Source: an uncultured Phocaeicola sp. (GTDB lineage: Bacteria > Bacteroidota > Bacteroidia > Bacteroidales > Bacteroidaceae). From it: DNA of 64,000 nt. The stretch's first letter is position 1. The number at the start of each line of letters is the position of its first letter. The translations under genes were made by a program, and so were the position numbers. Below, one piece after another: positions 18,459 through 27,944 of this stretch. Location: contig CANPVZ010000022.1 in assembly GCA_947581855.1 (NCBI GenBank), forward strand, positions 1 to 64,000, read 5' to 3'. The notes beneath the pieces are model-generated. The model ran no database searches. It was not told the origin of the DNA and saw nothing but the letters and a program-made list of their open reading frames with translations.

Positions 18459-20000
18459 TTAAATCAGTGTCTTTAACAGACTGGTTATACTTACCTTATC
18501 GGCTATAATACCATTCAGATCGGCAATAGCCACGCGTTCTTGCTGCATCGTATCACGATTACGCAAGGTAACGCAATTATCTTCCAAGGTCTGGTGGTCA
18601 ACGGTTACACAGTAAGGAGTACCAATGGCATCCTGACGGCGATAGCGTTTTCCAATAGAATCCTTTTCATCATATTGACAATGGAAATGGAACTTCAATT
18701 CGTCGATAATCTCCCGAGCCTTTTCAGGCAGACCGTCTTTCTTTACCAACGGCATTACGGCCAGTTTCACCGGAGCCAAAGCAGCAGGAAGTTTCAACAC
18801 TACGCGGCTTTCCCCATTTTCCAATTGTTCTTCGCAATACGAAGCACACATCACACTCAAGAACATACGGTCTACACCGATGGATGTTTCAATCACATAC
18901 GGAGTATACGATTCATTCAATTCCGGATCGAAATATTTAATGCTCTTACCGGAGAATTTCTCGTGCTGACTCAAATCGAAATTAGTACGTGAATGAATAC
19001 CTTCCACCTCCTTGAATCCGAACGGCATCAAGAACTCAATATCAGTAGCCGCATTAGCATAGTGCGCCAACTTCTCATGGTCGTGGAAGCGGTAATGGTC
19101 GTCACCGAATCCCAACGCTTTGTGCCATTTCAAACGAGTCTCTTTCCATTTAGGGAACCAGTCGAGTTCCGTTCCCGGTTTCACAAAGAACTGCATTTCC
19201 ATCTGTTCGAACTCACGCATACGGAAGATAAACTGGCGTGCCACAATTTCGTTACGGAAAGCCTTACCAATCTGAGCGATACCGAAAGGAACCTTCATAC
19301 GCCCTGTTTTCTGCACATTCAAGTAATTTACAAAGATACCTTGTGCTGTTTCGGGACGGAGATAAACTTTCATCGAGCCCTCGGCTGTTGAACCCATCTC
19401 GGTAGAGAACATCAGGTTGAACTGACGTACTTCCGTCCAGTTCTTTGTTCCGGAAATCGGACAAACGATTTCCTCATCCACAATAATCTGGCGCAGTTCG
19501 TTCAAATCATTTGCATTCATTGCCTTGGCAAAACGTTCGTGCAACGCATCACGCTTAGCCTGATGTTCCAACACCCGTCCGTTCGTCGAACGGAACTGAG
19601 CCTCATCAAACGCTTCCCCGAAACGTTTAGCGGCTTTCGCCACTTCTTTATTTATCTTATCGTCGTACTTGGCAATCTGATCTTCAATCAGCACATCGGC
19701 ACGATATCTTTTCTTGGAATCCTTGTTATCAATCAAAGGGTCGTTGAATGCATCCACATGTCCCGAAGCTTTCCAAATAGTGGGATGCATAAAGATAGCG
19801 GAATCAATACCTACAATGTTTTCATGCAACAGCACCATGCTCTGCCACCAATATTGTTTAATGTTATTTTTGAGTTCCACACCCATCTGACCATAATCAT
19901 AAACTGCTCCCAGGCCATCATAAATATCACTTGAGGGAAATACAAAACCGTATTCTTTGCAATGCGATACGATTTTCTTAAAAACGTCTTCTTGTGCCAT
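18459..20000 (-). CDS. glyQS: glycyl-tRNA synthetase, homodimeric type
   Basis: Class II aminoacyl-tRNA synthetase charging tRNA-Gly, 513 residues, of the alpha2 (archaeal/eukaryote-like) type rather than the alpha2beta2 GlyQ+GlyS type. The N-terminus FPSSDIYDGLGAVYDYGQMG is diagnostic; motif 2 lies in PFGIAQIGKAFRNEIVARQF preceded by YLRPETAQGIFVNYLN, and motif 3 in IETSIGVDRMFLSVM. A C-terminal anticodon-binding domain (about 400-510) with APVKLAVMPLVKK follows. Promoter motif TACCTTTG at 20044-20051. The FKBP lipoprotein gene is 10 bp downstream. Confidence 0.95.
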   Translation of the reverse strand: MAQEDVFKKIVSHCKEYGFVFPSSDIYDGLGAVYDYGQMGVELKNNIKQYWWQSMVLLHENIVGIDSAIFMHPTIWKASGHVDAFNDPLIDNKDSKKRYRADVLIEDQIAKYDDKINKEVAKAAKRFGEAFDEAQFRSTNGRVLEHQAKRDALHERFAKAMNANDLNELRQIIVDEEIVCPISGTKNWTEVRQFNLMFSTEMGSTAEGSMKVYLRPETAQGIFVNYLNVQKTGRMKVPFGIAQIGKAFRNEIVARQFIFRMREFEQMEMQFFVKPGTELDWFPKWKETRLKWHKALGFGDDHYRFHDHEKLAHYANAATDIEFLMPFGFKEVEGIHSRTNFDLSQHEKFSGKSIKYFDPELNESYTPYVIETSIGVDRMFLSVMCASYCEEQLENGESRVVLKLPAALAPVKLAVMPLVKKDGLPEKAREIIDELKFHFHCQYDEKDSIGKRYRRQDAIGTPYCVTVDHQTLEDNCVTLRNRDTMQQERVAIADLNGIIADKVSITSLLKTLI

Positions 20001-20043
20001 TTTTGTAACTTCTTTGCTATAATATTTTCTTCATAAAGAGCCA

Positions 20044-20051
20044 CAAAGGTA
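20044..20051 (-). promoter_or_regulatory. -7 promoter element of glyQS
   Basis: Minus-strand TACCTTTG fits TAnnTTTG. Confidence 0.5.
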
Positions 20052-20143
20052 GACATTTATCTGTAAAGTCGGGTAAAAATAGAACTTAATTATTACAAAT
20101 AAAGGAATCATTCGCTCCTATTAAAAAAGAGAACAGACAATTG

Positions 20144-21724
20144 CTATAAACATGACGAAGGTATTTTCTCTAATTCTCTCCTCATCTCGGTTTGCATTCT
20201 CTCTATTTCCTGTGATGGAATTTTTACTTCTTTATGTAGAATCCGCCAAGCTAACATTTGGAATTCTTTTACTCTATTACATTGTTTATAAACATGATAA
20301 AGTTTATACAGCGGAGTAAATCTTACCGGACACATGTCAGCAGCCAACTCAAAATGCCTTATTGCTTCTTCATACCTCTTTAATTGAGTATATGTTTCTC
20401 CCAACAGTATTTCCAAGTCATAATCGGCCCAATATTTCCGGCATTGCAGACAAACGTCCAGACACTTCTCATACCGCCCTCCTGTATAAAGTTCCGCCGC
20501 ATAATTGTAAAGAAAGAATGGATTATGGCCTAAGCCTTTACAGAGTTCTCCATATCGAGGAAGCATCTTCTCGGTTTGTCCCATCAGAGATTTGTCTGCC
20601 ACCTTTTTCCACTCCCGTTCATTTTTGAAATCTCCCACCACTTGAATAAGGTATATGAATCCGATGACTTCCAAACAAATAGCGAACGCCTTTTTATATT
20701 TACTCAATGTATACAAATAGGGATAATTTCTCATGAGTACATATAGATTCAAAGCAAATACAATCCATGTAAACGGATAGTTAAAAGGATAAGAAAAAAG
20801 AGAGAAGACAGAAATACTCAACAACGAAGCCATCGCTCCTTTTTTATTCCAAGAAAAATATCGCACATAGTACCGATACAAAAAAACGCCCAACATAAAA
20901 ACCACCAATAAGGCTCCGACACCTCCCTGAATCCAAAGATACAAATACTCATTAAAGGGATGTCGTACATTGTCCGCCAACATCCTCCATTCACTTTCCG
21001 GATTTTCTTTAAAGTATTCAGCCTGATAATCCATATAATGAGCTTGGAAAGCGCCTATGCCATGTCCGGTTACAGGTTGCTCCTTTATCATGTTCCAAGT
21101 ACATTTCCATATCAACATCCGTCCATCGGCTGAATCTTTCTTTACAAAATAAGCAATGCCTACACTTATTGTCAGCACAAGAATGATTACAGTTTTCTGA
21201 TACGCCCGAAAAGTGCGGAAACGAGGATAGCCTATATATATACCTACCACAAGCAGGCTTAGCATTCCGGCACGAGAACCAGACAGGCATACAGCCATTA
21301 AGATGCAAGCCGTTACGACATAGGATAGAAACCTGACTTCTTTCTTCCGGCTTTTGAAAAAAGAATTGGTAAACGGCAAAGCGATACACAAGCAACTTGC
21401 CAAACCTGCCGGGTTATCAAAACTCCCCGAAATTAAAAATCCAGAATGGGATGGTAACCAATGCAGAGCTTGCCCAATACCTAAAAGAGCTTGCAACCCA
21501 CAAAGGAAAAGAACAAGAATATACAAGTAATGTACATTCAGCCTTTTCCTTCGGGGGTTTCCTAGGCATAGTTGCATAAACGGAATCAAACAGAGCCACA
21601 AAGCGAGCATTCCTTTTGCAAACAGCCACTTCGGCACAATCTGTGGATCATGAAACGAATAAGAATTTGCAAAAAGACTTATGCCGCATAAGATGGCGAA
21701 TGATATGTAGCGGACGTTATTCAA
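20144..21724 (-). CDS. O-antigen-ligase-like (Wzy/WaaL) membrane protein with C-terminal TPR region
   Basis: A 526-residue polytopic protein: about ten hydrophobic segments fill residues 1-360, including CLSGSRAGMLSLLVVGIYIG and the periplasmic loop MIKEQPVTGHGIGAFQAHYM, which are the hallmarks of O-antigen ligase/polymerase family proteins. From about 400 to the end lie helical pairs resembling tetratricopeptide repeats (for example YAAELYTGGRYEKCLDVCLQC, LKRYEEAIRHFELAADMCP). No glycosyltransferase or polysaccharide genes adjoin it; instead it overlaps by 8 bp the first of three membrane thioredoxin genes and closes that operon. A role in joining sugars to a secreted or lipid-linked acceptor is only inference. 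Confidence 0.75.
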   Translation of the reverse strand: MNNVRYISFAILCGISLFANSYSFHDPQIVPKWLFAKGMLALWLCLIPFMQLCLGNPRRKRLNVHYLYILVLFLCGLQALLGIGQALHWLPSHSGFLISGSFDNPAGLASCLCIALPFTNSFFKSRKKEVRFLSYVVTACILMAVCLSGSRAGMLSLLVVGIYIGYPRFRTFRAYQKTVIILVLTISVGIAYFVKKDSADGRMLIWKCTWNMIKEQPVTGHGIGAFQAHYMDYQAEYFKENPESEWRMLADNVRHPFNEYLYLWIQGGVGALLVVFMLGVFLYRYYVRYFSWNKKGAMASLLSISVFSLFSYPFNYPFTWIVFALNLYVLMRNYPYLYTLSKYKKAFAICLEVIGFIYLIQVVGDFKNEREWKKVADKSLMGQTEKMLPRYGELCKGLGHNPFFLYNYAAELYTGGRYEKCLDVCLQCRKYWADYDLEILLGETYTQLKRYEEAIRHFELAADMCPVRFTPLYKLYHVYKQCNRVKEFQMLAWRILHKEVKIPSQEIERMQTEMRRELEKIPSSCL

Positions 21725-22748
21725 TTTCTTTCTTCAATAATTCCTCCGCACCTTCAATGCTACCATGAAATATCAGACAGCCATCTTCGTCAAAAAGCAA
21801 CACACAGGGATAGCCCGTAATATTTAAATCAGAAAGTAGCTCATGCGTTTTATCTATACTCCATACCGGAAAAGAGAAACCTTCCTTTTTAACGATTTGC
21901 GCTCCCTCTTCTTTCTTTTCATTCCGATACACTACAAAAACACTGGTTACATAGACCTCATCGCCTCCTTTGTAACGCTCATGCAACCGCTGTACTAGGG
22001 GCATGGCCTGATAACAATAACCACAGTGCATCGTCCAGCAATCTATCAGCACTTTCTTTCCTTTCCACTGAGAAAGGCAGACGGTATCTCCTTTTTCATT
22101 CAAAAATTGATAATCCTTCATGGGAGTGCGTTCTACCCTTCCGGTGAAAGTGCCGTAGTTTTGATAATTTATCCAATATTCATAGCCTATGACAAACATC
22201 CAGACTGAAGCAACCAAACAGAGTCCAGTAAAGATATAAGTAAGGTAACTCCGCTTTGCATACAGCCAAATTCCGGTAACCAACCCTAACAATAAAAAGA
22301 CACTGGAAGGCAAAGATGTTACGGTATTATTCCAGAAAAAGATTCTGCAAGGCCATTCCATGATAAAACAGGGTAAAAATAAGGCCAACGCTATTTTCCC
22401 AACAGAAAGCCACTTAGAATAATATCGGCAAATCAAATAAGAGAATACGGATAATACCGGATAACCTATCAATATGCAATAATCAAATCCAAGTCCTATG
22501 CCTCGCATTCGAAACAGGCACACCAAATAATAAGCTAGTACTAACCAAGCGGAGATTTGCAAGAAACGACGCACAGAAGAGCCTTTTTTTGAAAACCAAT
22601 AGACTAAATTTCCTATGCCTATTGAAAAGAAAAACAATCCATGATCAAGAAAAGCCTCCCATGAAGACCTGCTATTCATTATAAACAATAAATAACCAAT
22701 AGCTAATAATAAAACTATGGCTATAATACGAAAAAACATATTTTTCAT
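21717..22748 (-). CDS. membrane-anchored TlpA-like thioredoxin, copy 1
   Basis: 343 residues. Five or six hydrophobic segments (about 6-190) are followed by a periplasmic thioredoxin-like domain (about 200-343) of the TlpA/ResA kind with active-site motif CGYC (Cys242, Cys245), preceded by WKGKKVLIDCW and ending with a cis-Pro region ITGYPCVLLFDEDG. An extra cysteine sits just before the active site (DCW). Domain identity with copy 3 (23892-24902) is very high, while the membrane half resembles only copy 2. It overlaps the O-antigen-ligase-like gene by 8 bp. Probably a thiol-disulfide reductase or isomerase acting on an exported protein; the cysteine-rich lipoprotein of this operon is the obvious candidate (inference). 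Confidence 0.82.
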   Translation of the reverse strand: MKNMFFRIIAIVLLLAIGYLLFIMNSRSSWEAFLDHGLFFFSIGIGNLVYWFSKKGSSVRRFLQISAWLVLAYYLVCLFRMRGIGLGFDYCILIGYPVLSVFSYLICRYYSKWLSVGKIALALFLPCFIMEWPCRIFFWNNTVTSLPSSVFLLLGLVTGIWLYAKRSYLTYIFTGLCLVASVWMFVIGYEYWINYQNYGTFTGRVERTPMKDYQFLNEKGDTVCLSQWKGKKVLIDCWTMHCGYCYQAMPLVQRLHERYKGGDEVYVTSVFVVYRNEKKEEGAQIVKKEGFSFPVWSIDKTHELLSDLNITGYPCVLLFDEDGCLIFHGSIEGAEELLKKEIE

Positions 22749-22802
22749 TCTATATTCTCCTTTAAATTTGAATAATGCATACTTTTCGGGTAGTAAGATA
22801 AA

Positions 22803-23840
22803 TCAGTTTTCCCTTTCTTTTAATAATTCCTCCGCACCTTCAATGCTACCATGAAATATCAAACAGCCCTCTTCGTCAAAAATCAACACACGAGGATAAC
22901 CCGTAATATTCAAATCAGAAAGCAATTCATGCGTTGTATCAATACTCCACACCGGAAAAGAGAAACCTTCTTCTTTAACAATTTGCGCTCCTTCCTCTTT
23001 CTTTTCATTCCGATAAATAACAAAAAGACTCGTAACATATACCTTATCGCTATTCTTATAACGTTCATGCATTTGTTGCAACACAGGCATTTTCTTACGA
23101 CAGATACCGCACCATTGTGTCCAGCAATCAATCAGCACCTTTTTCCCTCTCCACTGTGAAAGGCGAACGGTATCCCCTTCTTCATTCACAAATTGATAAT
23201 CTTTCATCTGCGTGCATTTCACCTTCCCCGTAAAAGTTCCGTAGTTCAGTTTATTTAACCATAATGTATAACCGTCGGTAAACATCCAGACAGAAGCAAC
23301 TATACAAATCCCGGTAAATATATAAGTAATATTATTCCGTTTTGTATATAAAAAATAACCTATTAAAAGCCCCAATGAAAAGAATAAAGTAGAAGGGAAA
23401 GAAACTCTCTGATAATTCCAATAGAAAATTCGAGGGAACCACTCCAACATGAACTCCGACAACAGTAAAGCAACAAGTAATTGACCATTTGACAAATATC
23501 TGCTATAATACCTACTTATAAAGTAAGAGCATACGGCTAACGCAGGAAAACCAATTAGAATGGAATAATGAAATCCCAATCCATAGCTTCTTGTAAAGGA
23601 CAACAGAAAAACAGCCAATACCCACCATATGGATACTTGTAGAAACCTGCGAGTCAAAGATCCTTTTCTGGAGTATTGGTAAATCAAATTACCAATACCC
23701 AATGAGAAAAACAAAGAGCCATCCAGAATTAACGGTTTCCAAATGCCATATCGAGTGTCATGCACGCAACTGACATACGTTAAATAACAAGCAACCAATA
23801 ATAATATAATAGCTATAATACGAAAATATACATTCTTCAT
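22803..23840 (-). CDS. membrane-anchored TlpA-like thioredoxin, copy 2
   Basis: 345 residues with the same layout as copy 1: a membrane half that is clearly homologous (for example LDGSLFFSLGIGNLIYQYS versus the matching segment of copy 1), then the thioredoxin domain with motif CGIC in the phrase WCGICRKKMP. Around the active site it diverges from copies 1 and 3 (QW before the motif, RKKMP after it), while the last 60 residues are again nearly identical. The 50-bp gap upstream and downstream of this gene is itself duplicated, with the shared words TTCTCCTTTAAAT and GATAAATCAG, which points to tandem gene duplication. The altered active site suggests a distinct redox potential or partner. Confidence 0.82.
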   Translation of the reverse strand: MKNVYFRIIAIILLLVACYLTYVSCVHDTRYGIWKPLILDGSLFFSLGIGNLIYQYSRKGSLTRRFLQVSIWWVLAVFLLSFTRSYGLGFHYSILIGFPALAVCSYFISRYYSRYLSNGQLLVALLLSEFMLEWFPRIFYWNYQRVSFPSTLFFSLGLLIGYFLYTKRNNITYIFTGICIVASVWMFTDGYTLWLNKLNYGTFTGKVKCTQMKDYQFVNEEGDTVRLSQWRGKKVLIDCWTQWCGICRKKMPVLQQMHERYKNSDKVYVTSLFVIYRNEKKEEGAQIVKEEGFSFPVWSIDTTHELLSDLNITGYPRVLIFDEEGCLIFHGSIEGAEELLKEREN

Positions 23841-23891
23841 TTTATTTCTCCTTTAAATTCGAGCCACACACTTCTCGGCTTTTGAGATAAA

Positions 23892-24902
23892 TCAGTTCTC
23901 CCTTTCCTTTAATAATTCCTCCGCACCTTCAATGCTACCATGAAATATCAAACAACCCTCTTCGTCAAAAAGCAACACACAGGGATAGCCCGTAATATTC
24001 AAATCAGAAAGTAGCTCATGAGTTTTATCTATACTCCATACCGGAAAAGAGAAACCTTCATTCTTAACGATTTGCGCTCCCTCTTCTTTCTTTTCATTCC
24101 GATACACTACAAAAATACTGGTTACATAGACCTCATCACCTCCTTTGTAACGCTCGTGCAACCGCTGTACTAGGGGCATGGCCTGATAACAATAACCACA
24201 ATGCTTCGTCCAGCAATCTATCAGTACTTTCTTGCCTTTCCAATCAGAAAGACGGACAGTATCTCCTTTTTCATTCAAAAACTGATAATCTTTCAGAGGC
24301 GTTCGTTCCACTTTTCCGGTAAAAGTACCATAAATTACTTTATTTCCCCAATATTCGAAGCCTTTGAAAGCATAGAAAAGAGAAAAAATACCGAATAAAA
24401 ACGTAATTCCCCACGTCAATAGGTTTCTTCTTTGAAATTGTATCCATGCGCACGCAGCACCTAAGAGATATAAAATGAATCCGGGGAAAGAGATAAGTGA
24501 GCCCTCAAAATCCCAAGCACGAATAGGAAGTTCCCAAAACAATAAAGAAATAACCACAGCATAGAAAGACATTACCGGTTTCATGCCGTTTTTTTCTCCT
24601 CTACAACAAAATAGATATGTCAGGGCAAATGCCACAAAAAACTCCATTGCACATGAAATAGAACCAGACCATATACGTATCGGCAATATCAATAAGAGGT
24701 AAGCCGCAATACCCACAATGACACATTCAAGGAATTTGTGGAGCATTGCATGTTTCGAAGAATAGGTGTATAAAAGAAGTATCGTTCCTAACCCTATACA
24801 GAGTACAGACTTAATAATATTGCTTCCTTTAGATAATGCAAGTACTAAAGGGTACAATATCAATAATGTAGCAAGAATAGTCAGCAACCCCTTTTTTATC
24901 AT
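23892..24902 (-). CDS. membrane-anchored TlpA-like thioredoxin, copy 3
   Basis: 336 residues; the thioredoxin domain is almost the same as copy 1 (active site CGYC followed by YQAMPLVQRLHERYKGGDEV), but the N-terminal membrane half (about 1-180) shows no obvious similarity to that of copies 1 and 2. So one redox domain is attached to two kinds of membrane anchor. The start codon overlaps the stop of the cysteine-rich lipoprotein gene by 4 bp, tying the two translationally. A conserved Glu/Trp stretch (FWELPIRAWDFEG) in the middle of the membrane half resembles FMEWP-type stretches of the other copies, so distant homology is possible. Confidence 0.8.
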   Translation of the reverse strand: MIKKGLLTILATLLILYPLVLALSKGSNIIKSVLCIGLGTILLLYTYSSKHAMLHKFLECVIVGIAAYLLLILPIRIWSGSISCAMEFFVAFALTYLFCCRGEKNGMKPVMSFYAVVISLLFWELPIRAWDFEGSLISFPGFILYLLGAACAWIQFQRRNLLTWGITFLFGIFSLFYAFKGFEYWGNKVIYGTFTGKVERTPLKDYQFLNEKGDTVRLSDWKGKKVLIDCWTKHCGYCYQAMPLVQRLHERYKGGDEVYVTSIFVVYRNEKKEEGAQIVKNEGFSFPVWSIDKTHELLSDLNITGYPCVLLFDEEGCLIFHGSIEGAEELLKEREN

Positions 24903-25573
24903 AGCCTACATTCACCGTTACACTTTTGTAACAAAAGCAGTCCGCAATAATTCTGCTCTATACAATTGGTAGTTTCGCAAGTTGTAGATCCACTACAAAA
25001 ATCCCCAATTATGCTTGTATTACAATTGCACTTACTCTCCGAAACACTTTTTACCCTTTTTACATTGTTGACTAATACCTTGCCTTTAGTGTCAACAAGT
25101 CTATTCCCAGAAGCAACAATTGCACCTATCTGTAACTTATTCCACTTTAAAACATCATAAGCATATTCTGTCCATTTATACATGAATATTTCAAAACGTT
25201 CAATTTCTTCTTCTGATTTACTTTCACGAGTGCTAAAATAGATAAAGTTGTCAGGGTTTTCTACGAACTCCAACATTTTATGGATATGTTCCTTCTCCAA
25301 CTCATTCCAATCAAGCAATAATGTTTCAGCAAGCTTTTCTCTCCAGAATTCAATCTTCTGCTTAGGGGAAAAAGCGCCAAATATAGGATTCTTCATCTCC
25401 TCCTCACTATTCAGCCATTCACTCCGAGTCATTTTCTTTATTTCTCCTAAATTCTCAACAATAAAATTGTTTACTTCTTCATTACAACTGTAAGTGATTT
25501 CATCATCTTGCGAACAAGAAGACATTAACAAAGCCACCGAAAGACCAAATAAATAAATAAGTTTTTTCATCAT
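24899..25573 (-). CDS. lipoprotein with a cysteine-rich C-terminal tail
   Basis: Family not recognised. 224 residues; lipobox MSSC (Cys20) and an acidic SQDDE run after it, which in Bacteroidetes favours display on the cell surface. The middle (about 30-175) is charged and helical. The last 45 residues contain eight cysteines, in CNC, FC, TTC, NC, YC, KC and EC positions, interspersed with small and polar residues and a hydrophobic GLLLLQKC stretch: a compact, probably disulfide-bonded module that ends the protein. The stop overlaps the start of TlpA-like copy 3. I infer that it is the substrate of the three thioredoxins. It could be a toxin-, adhesin- or peptide-precursor-like protein, but nothing shows which. 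Confidence 0.7.
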   Translation of the reverse strand: MMKKLIYLFGLSVALLMSSCSQDDEITYSCNEEVNNFIVENLGEIKKMTRSEWLNSEEEMKNPIFGAFSPKQKIEFWREKLAETLLLDWNELEKEHIHKMLEFVENPDNFIYFSTRESKSEEEIERFEIFMYKWTEYAYDVLKWNKLQIGAIVASGNRLVDTKGKVLVNNVKRVKSVSESKCNCNTSIIGDFCSGSTTCETTNCIEQNYCGLLLLQKCNGECRL

Positions 25574-25597
25574 AATAGTTTTTAAGCGATTAATAAA

Positions 25598-25987
25598 TTA
25601 TTTTGTTTCTCCTTTTATCTTTATAATACATACATCTTTCACGGCATTGGATTCCACAAAGATATTCTTTGAGAAACGTCCATGTTGCCCTTTAGGGGAA
25701 TATATTACTTTTATGGTATCCTGCATCCCAGGCATAACAGGCTTCTTAGGCCAACTTTTCACTTTCGTACAACTGCAAGAAGCTTTTGCTTTGTAAATAA
25801 TCAATGGTTTCTTTCCACTATTGCTAAAAACGAAATTTACCAATAAGTTTTTCCCTTTCGAAGAATCTATTGTTCCCAAGTTGATTTCTTTCTTTTTAAA
25901 TTGAATGTCGGCCCTTTCTTGAGCAGATACCATTGCCGGCAAGCACATAAACATCCACACCAGCATCATTTTAAGTTTTTTCTTCAT
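25598..25987 (-). CDS. DUF1573 domain protein, exported
   Basis: 129 residues with a signal peptide (about 1-22, ending VSA) and one DUF1573 domain, an Ig-like/ASPM-SPD-2-Hydin-like beta sandwich: INLGTIDSSKGKNLLVNFVFSN, then KPLIIYKAKASCSCTKVKSW with the CSC pair typical of the family, and VIYSPKGQHGRFSKNIFVES. Function of the family is unknown; in Bacteroidetes it often sits beside TlpA-like and lipoprotein genes, as here. The CSC cysteines could interact with the thioredoxins of the operon (inference). Confidence 0.85.
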   Translation of the reverse strand: MKKKLKMMLVWMFMCLPAMVSAQERADIQFKKKEINLGTIDSSKGKNLLVNFVFSNSGKKPLIIYKAKASCSCTKVKSWPKKPVMPGMQDTIKVIYSPKGQHGRFSKNIFVESNAVKDVCIIKIKGETK

Positions 25988-26023
25988 AATTTTCTTTTTA
26001 TTATTGTGTTAATAACGCAATTA

Positions 26024-27913
26024 TCACCAATATTTGACTTTACCATTCTTATACGTAAAGATTCGTTCTTCCGTTCCTTTTGTAAGATTCCGTAACCAAT
26101 ATAACGCTCCTGATGGGACCGAATCAAACTCTATATAATCATTTTCGGCCTCTTGTACAGAGACCGTTCTCCAACCATCCTTTCCAAAATACACCAGTTC
26201 ATACAACTCTCCGGGAACAATACCGTTATCATCAGTCCGGGAAAGAAGTTTCATCTCAGCTACTTTTTCAGGTTTCTCAAAATCAATGCCCAACCACGAA
26301 CGGAATTCGGAAAATGTCAAAACGTCCTCATCTATAATATGTCCCGCAGTTTTATCATCCTCTCTACAAGGATGCACCTTACCAACCAGTTTATTCTTCA
26401 TCCCATCAAAAAATTGCCACTCCGCCACATTCAGCTTTCCTAGTTTTTTGCCGATTCGCCAATAACGATATGCTTTCTCCGTCTTCAAAGGGATTGTCTG
26501 ATAGTTTAAGTCTTTATTCGGATGAATGATTGTATATAATGTATCAGCTTTTCGAAAAGCCACATCATTAGACGCTACAATATATGCCCCTTTCAGTGAC
26601 TCTGCCCAGAACACCTTCGAATCATTAAGAGGAAACTTCCGAGTCATTCTAATTGTGACGCGTTCTTTTTCGTCAGGGACAAATTCTTTTATTCCTCCTT
26701 GCATATCCAATAGAATTGGGAAACCGATATTTTTTAAATTCTTACCTCTATAATATACAGGAAGATAGACAATTCCACGACCCACATCTTTAAATATGGC
26801 TTTGTCTTTTCGAAGAGAAGCCCATGCTATAGGAGTCCATTCTAAATTATTAAATATAGATAAGTATACATACTGAGGAACATACGAAGAACAATGCTTC
26901 CATTTAATCTCCAAATCAGAAACATTCAAATACTCTTTACTGACATCTTTATAAAAAGGTTCTTTAAACAGTTCCGGTATGGAATCTTTTCCGTTAGAGA
27001 AAGGAATAGAATTATGCGAATAAGTCATGCGATAAACCTTTGGAGAAACAGAAAACAACCTGTCACTATTATTCCTGTTAATATACGCTGGATCTATCAT
27101 CACAAGCCAATAATGGTTGTTATTTCGATAAGGCCATCCCGGAACAAAATCGATTGCTGCAGGGATTCCCGCTGCACGAAGTCTTCCCAATGTATAATAG
27201 CAAACATCCAAGCAGTCGAAACGGTACGTTGGAGTTGACAAAGAAGGAGTCTGTATGTTTTCCATATACAAACCATCATTTATGTTTAACGCATTACCCT
27301 GTAAAGATTTTAATTCAATCATCATTTTTGGATCATATTGATAATAATCCATCACCGCTACAAGCTGTTGCCACCAATACAAAGTAGAATCGTTTTCTAG
27401 CAAAGGTTCTTTCGCTATTCGATAAGGTAATACATATTCGCAAAAATCTTCAAAAGTGAAAGAGCGTAACCACGGGCAACGCTTCCACATATCTATGGCA
27501 TTGTCTATATGTTGGATAAGATATTCACTTTTAATAATCTTAATATCTTCAATATACCTGTTTTTTTTCGATTTTTCAAGAAGAGTGTTCCTAAACGGAA
27601 TATTATAAATCACCCGTTTTACGATGTTCGACATATCCGGATATATCGAATCCATTTCATCCATATAATTTTTTACAAAGAGATTGGAGTAAGTTAAATG
27701 ACCAGGCATGTTCCGGATTAAAAAACAAGCCGCTTTTAAATGCAAAGAGTCCTGAGGAGTTCGAGAATAATGAGATAACACTGTTTCTAACTGTATACGA
27801 TTTGAACCACTTTCACTTAAAACATCTTTCAGCGCATTTTTACTGCGTCCGCAAGATAATAGAGTAATAAAAAACATACTCGTACACAGTATAAAAACAA
27901 AAGATTTCGTCAT
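26024..27913 (-). CDS. transglutaminase-like lipoprotein, first gene of the thioredoxin operon
   Basis: 629 residues; lipobox TLLSC (Cys21). A transglutaminase-like core is visible at about 230-275: YRFDCLDVCYYTLGRLRAAG supplies the candidate nucleophile (Cys234 or Cys238), NNHYWLVMIDP supplies the histidine (267) and aspartate (274) in the right order and spacing. The remainder looks beta-rich, ending with a region (about 480-600) like a galactose-binding/discoidin fold (AEMKLLSRTDDNGIVPGELY). Such papain-fold proteins hydrolyse or cross-link peptides; whether this one is active is unknown. Promoter motif TATCTTTG at 27945-27952, after which all seven genes down to 20144 read in one direction with overlaps or short gaps. 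Confidence 0.78.
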   Translation of the reverse strand: MTKSFVFILCTSMFFITLLSCGRSKNALKDVLSESGSNRIQLETVLSHYSRTPQDSLHLKAACFLIRNMPGHLTYSNLFVKNYMDEMDSIYPDMSNIVKRVIYNIPFRNTLLEKSKKNRYIEDIKIIKSEYLIQHIDNAIDMWKRCPWLRSFTFEDFCEYVLPYRIAKEPLLENDSTLYWWQQLVAVMDYYQYDPKMMIELKSLQGNALNINDGLYMENIQTPSLSTPTYRFDCLDVCYYTLGRLRAAGIPAAIDFVPGWPYRNNNHYWLVMIDPAYINRNNSDRLFSVSPKVYRMTYSHNSIPFSNGKDSIPELFKEPFYKDVSKEYLNVSDLEIKWKHCSSYVPQYVYLSIFNNLEWTPIAWASLRKDKAIFKDVGRGIVYLPVYYRGKNLKNIGFPILLDMQGGIKEFVPDEKERVTIRMTRKFPLNDSKVFWAESLKGAYIVASNDVAFRKADTLYTIIHPNKDLNYQTIPLKTEKAYRYWRIGKKLGKLNVAEWQFFDGMKNKLVGKVHPCREDDKTAGHIIDEDVLTFSEFRSWLGIDFEKPEKVAEMKLLSRTDDNGIVPGELYELVYFGKDGWRTVSVQEAENDYIEFDSVPSGALYWLRNLTKGTEERIFTYKNGKVKYW

Positions 27914-27944
27914 GTCGTATTTGCTGTTTTATTAAAAATTTTGC

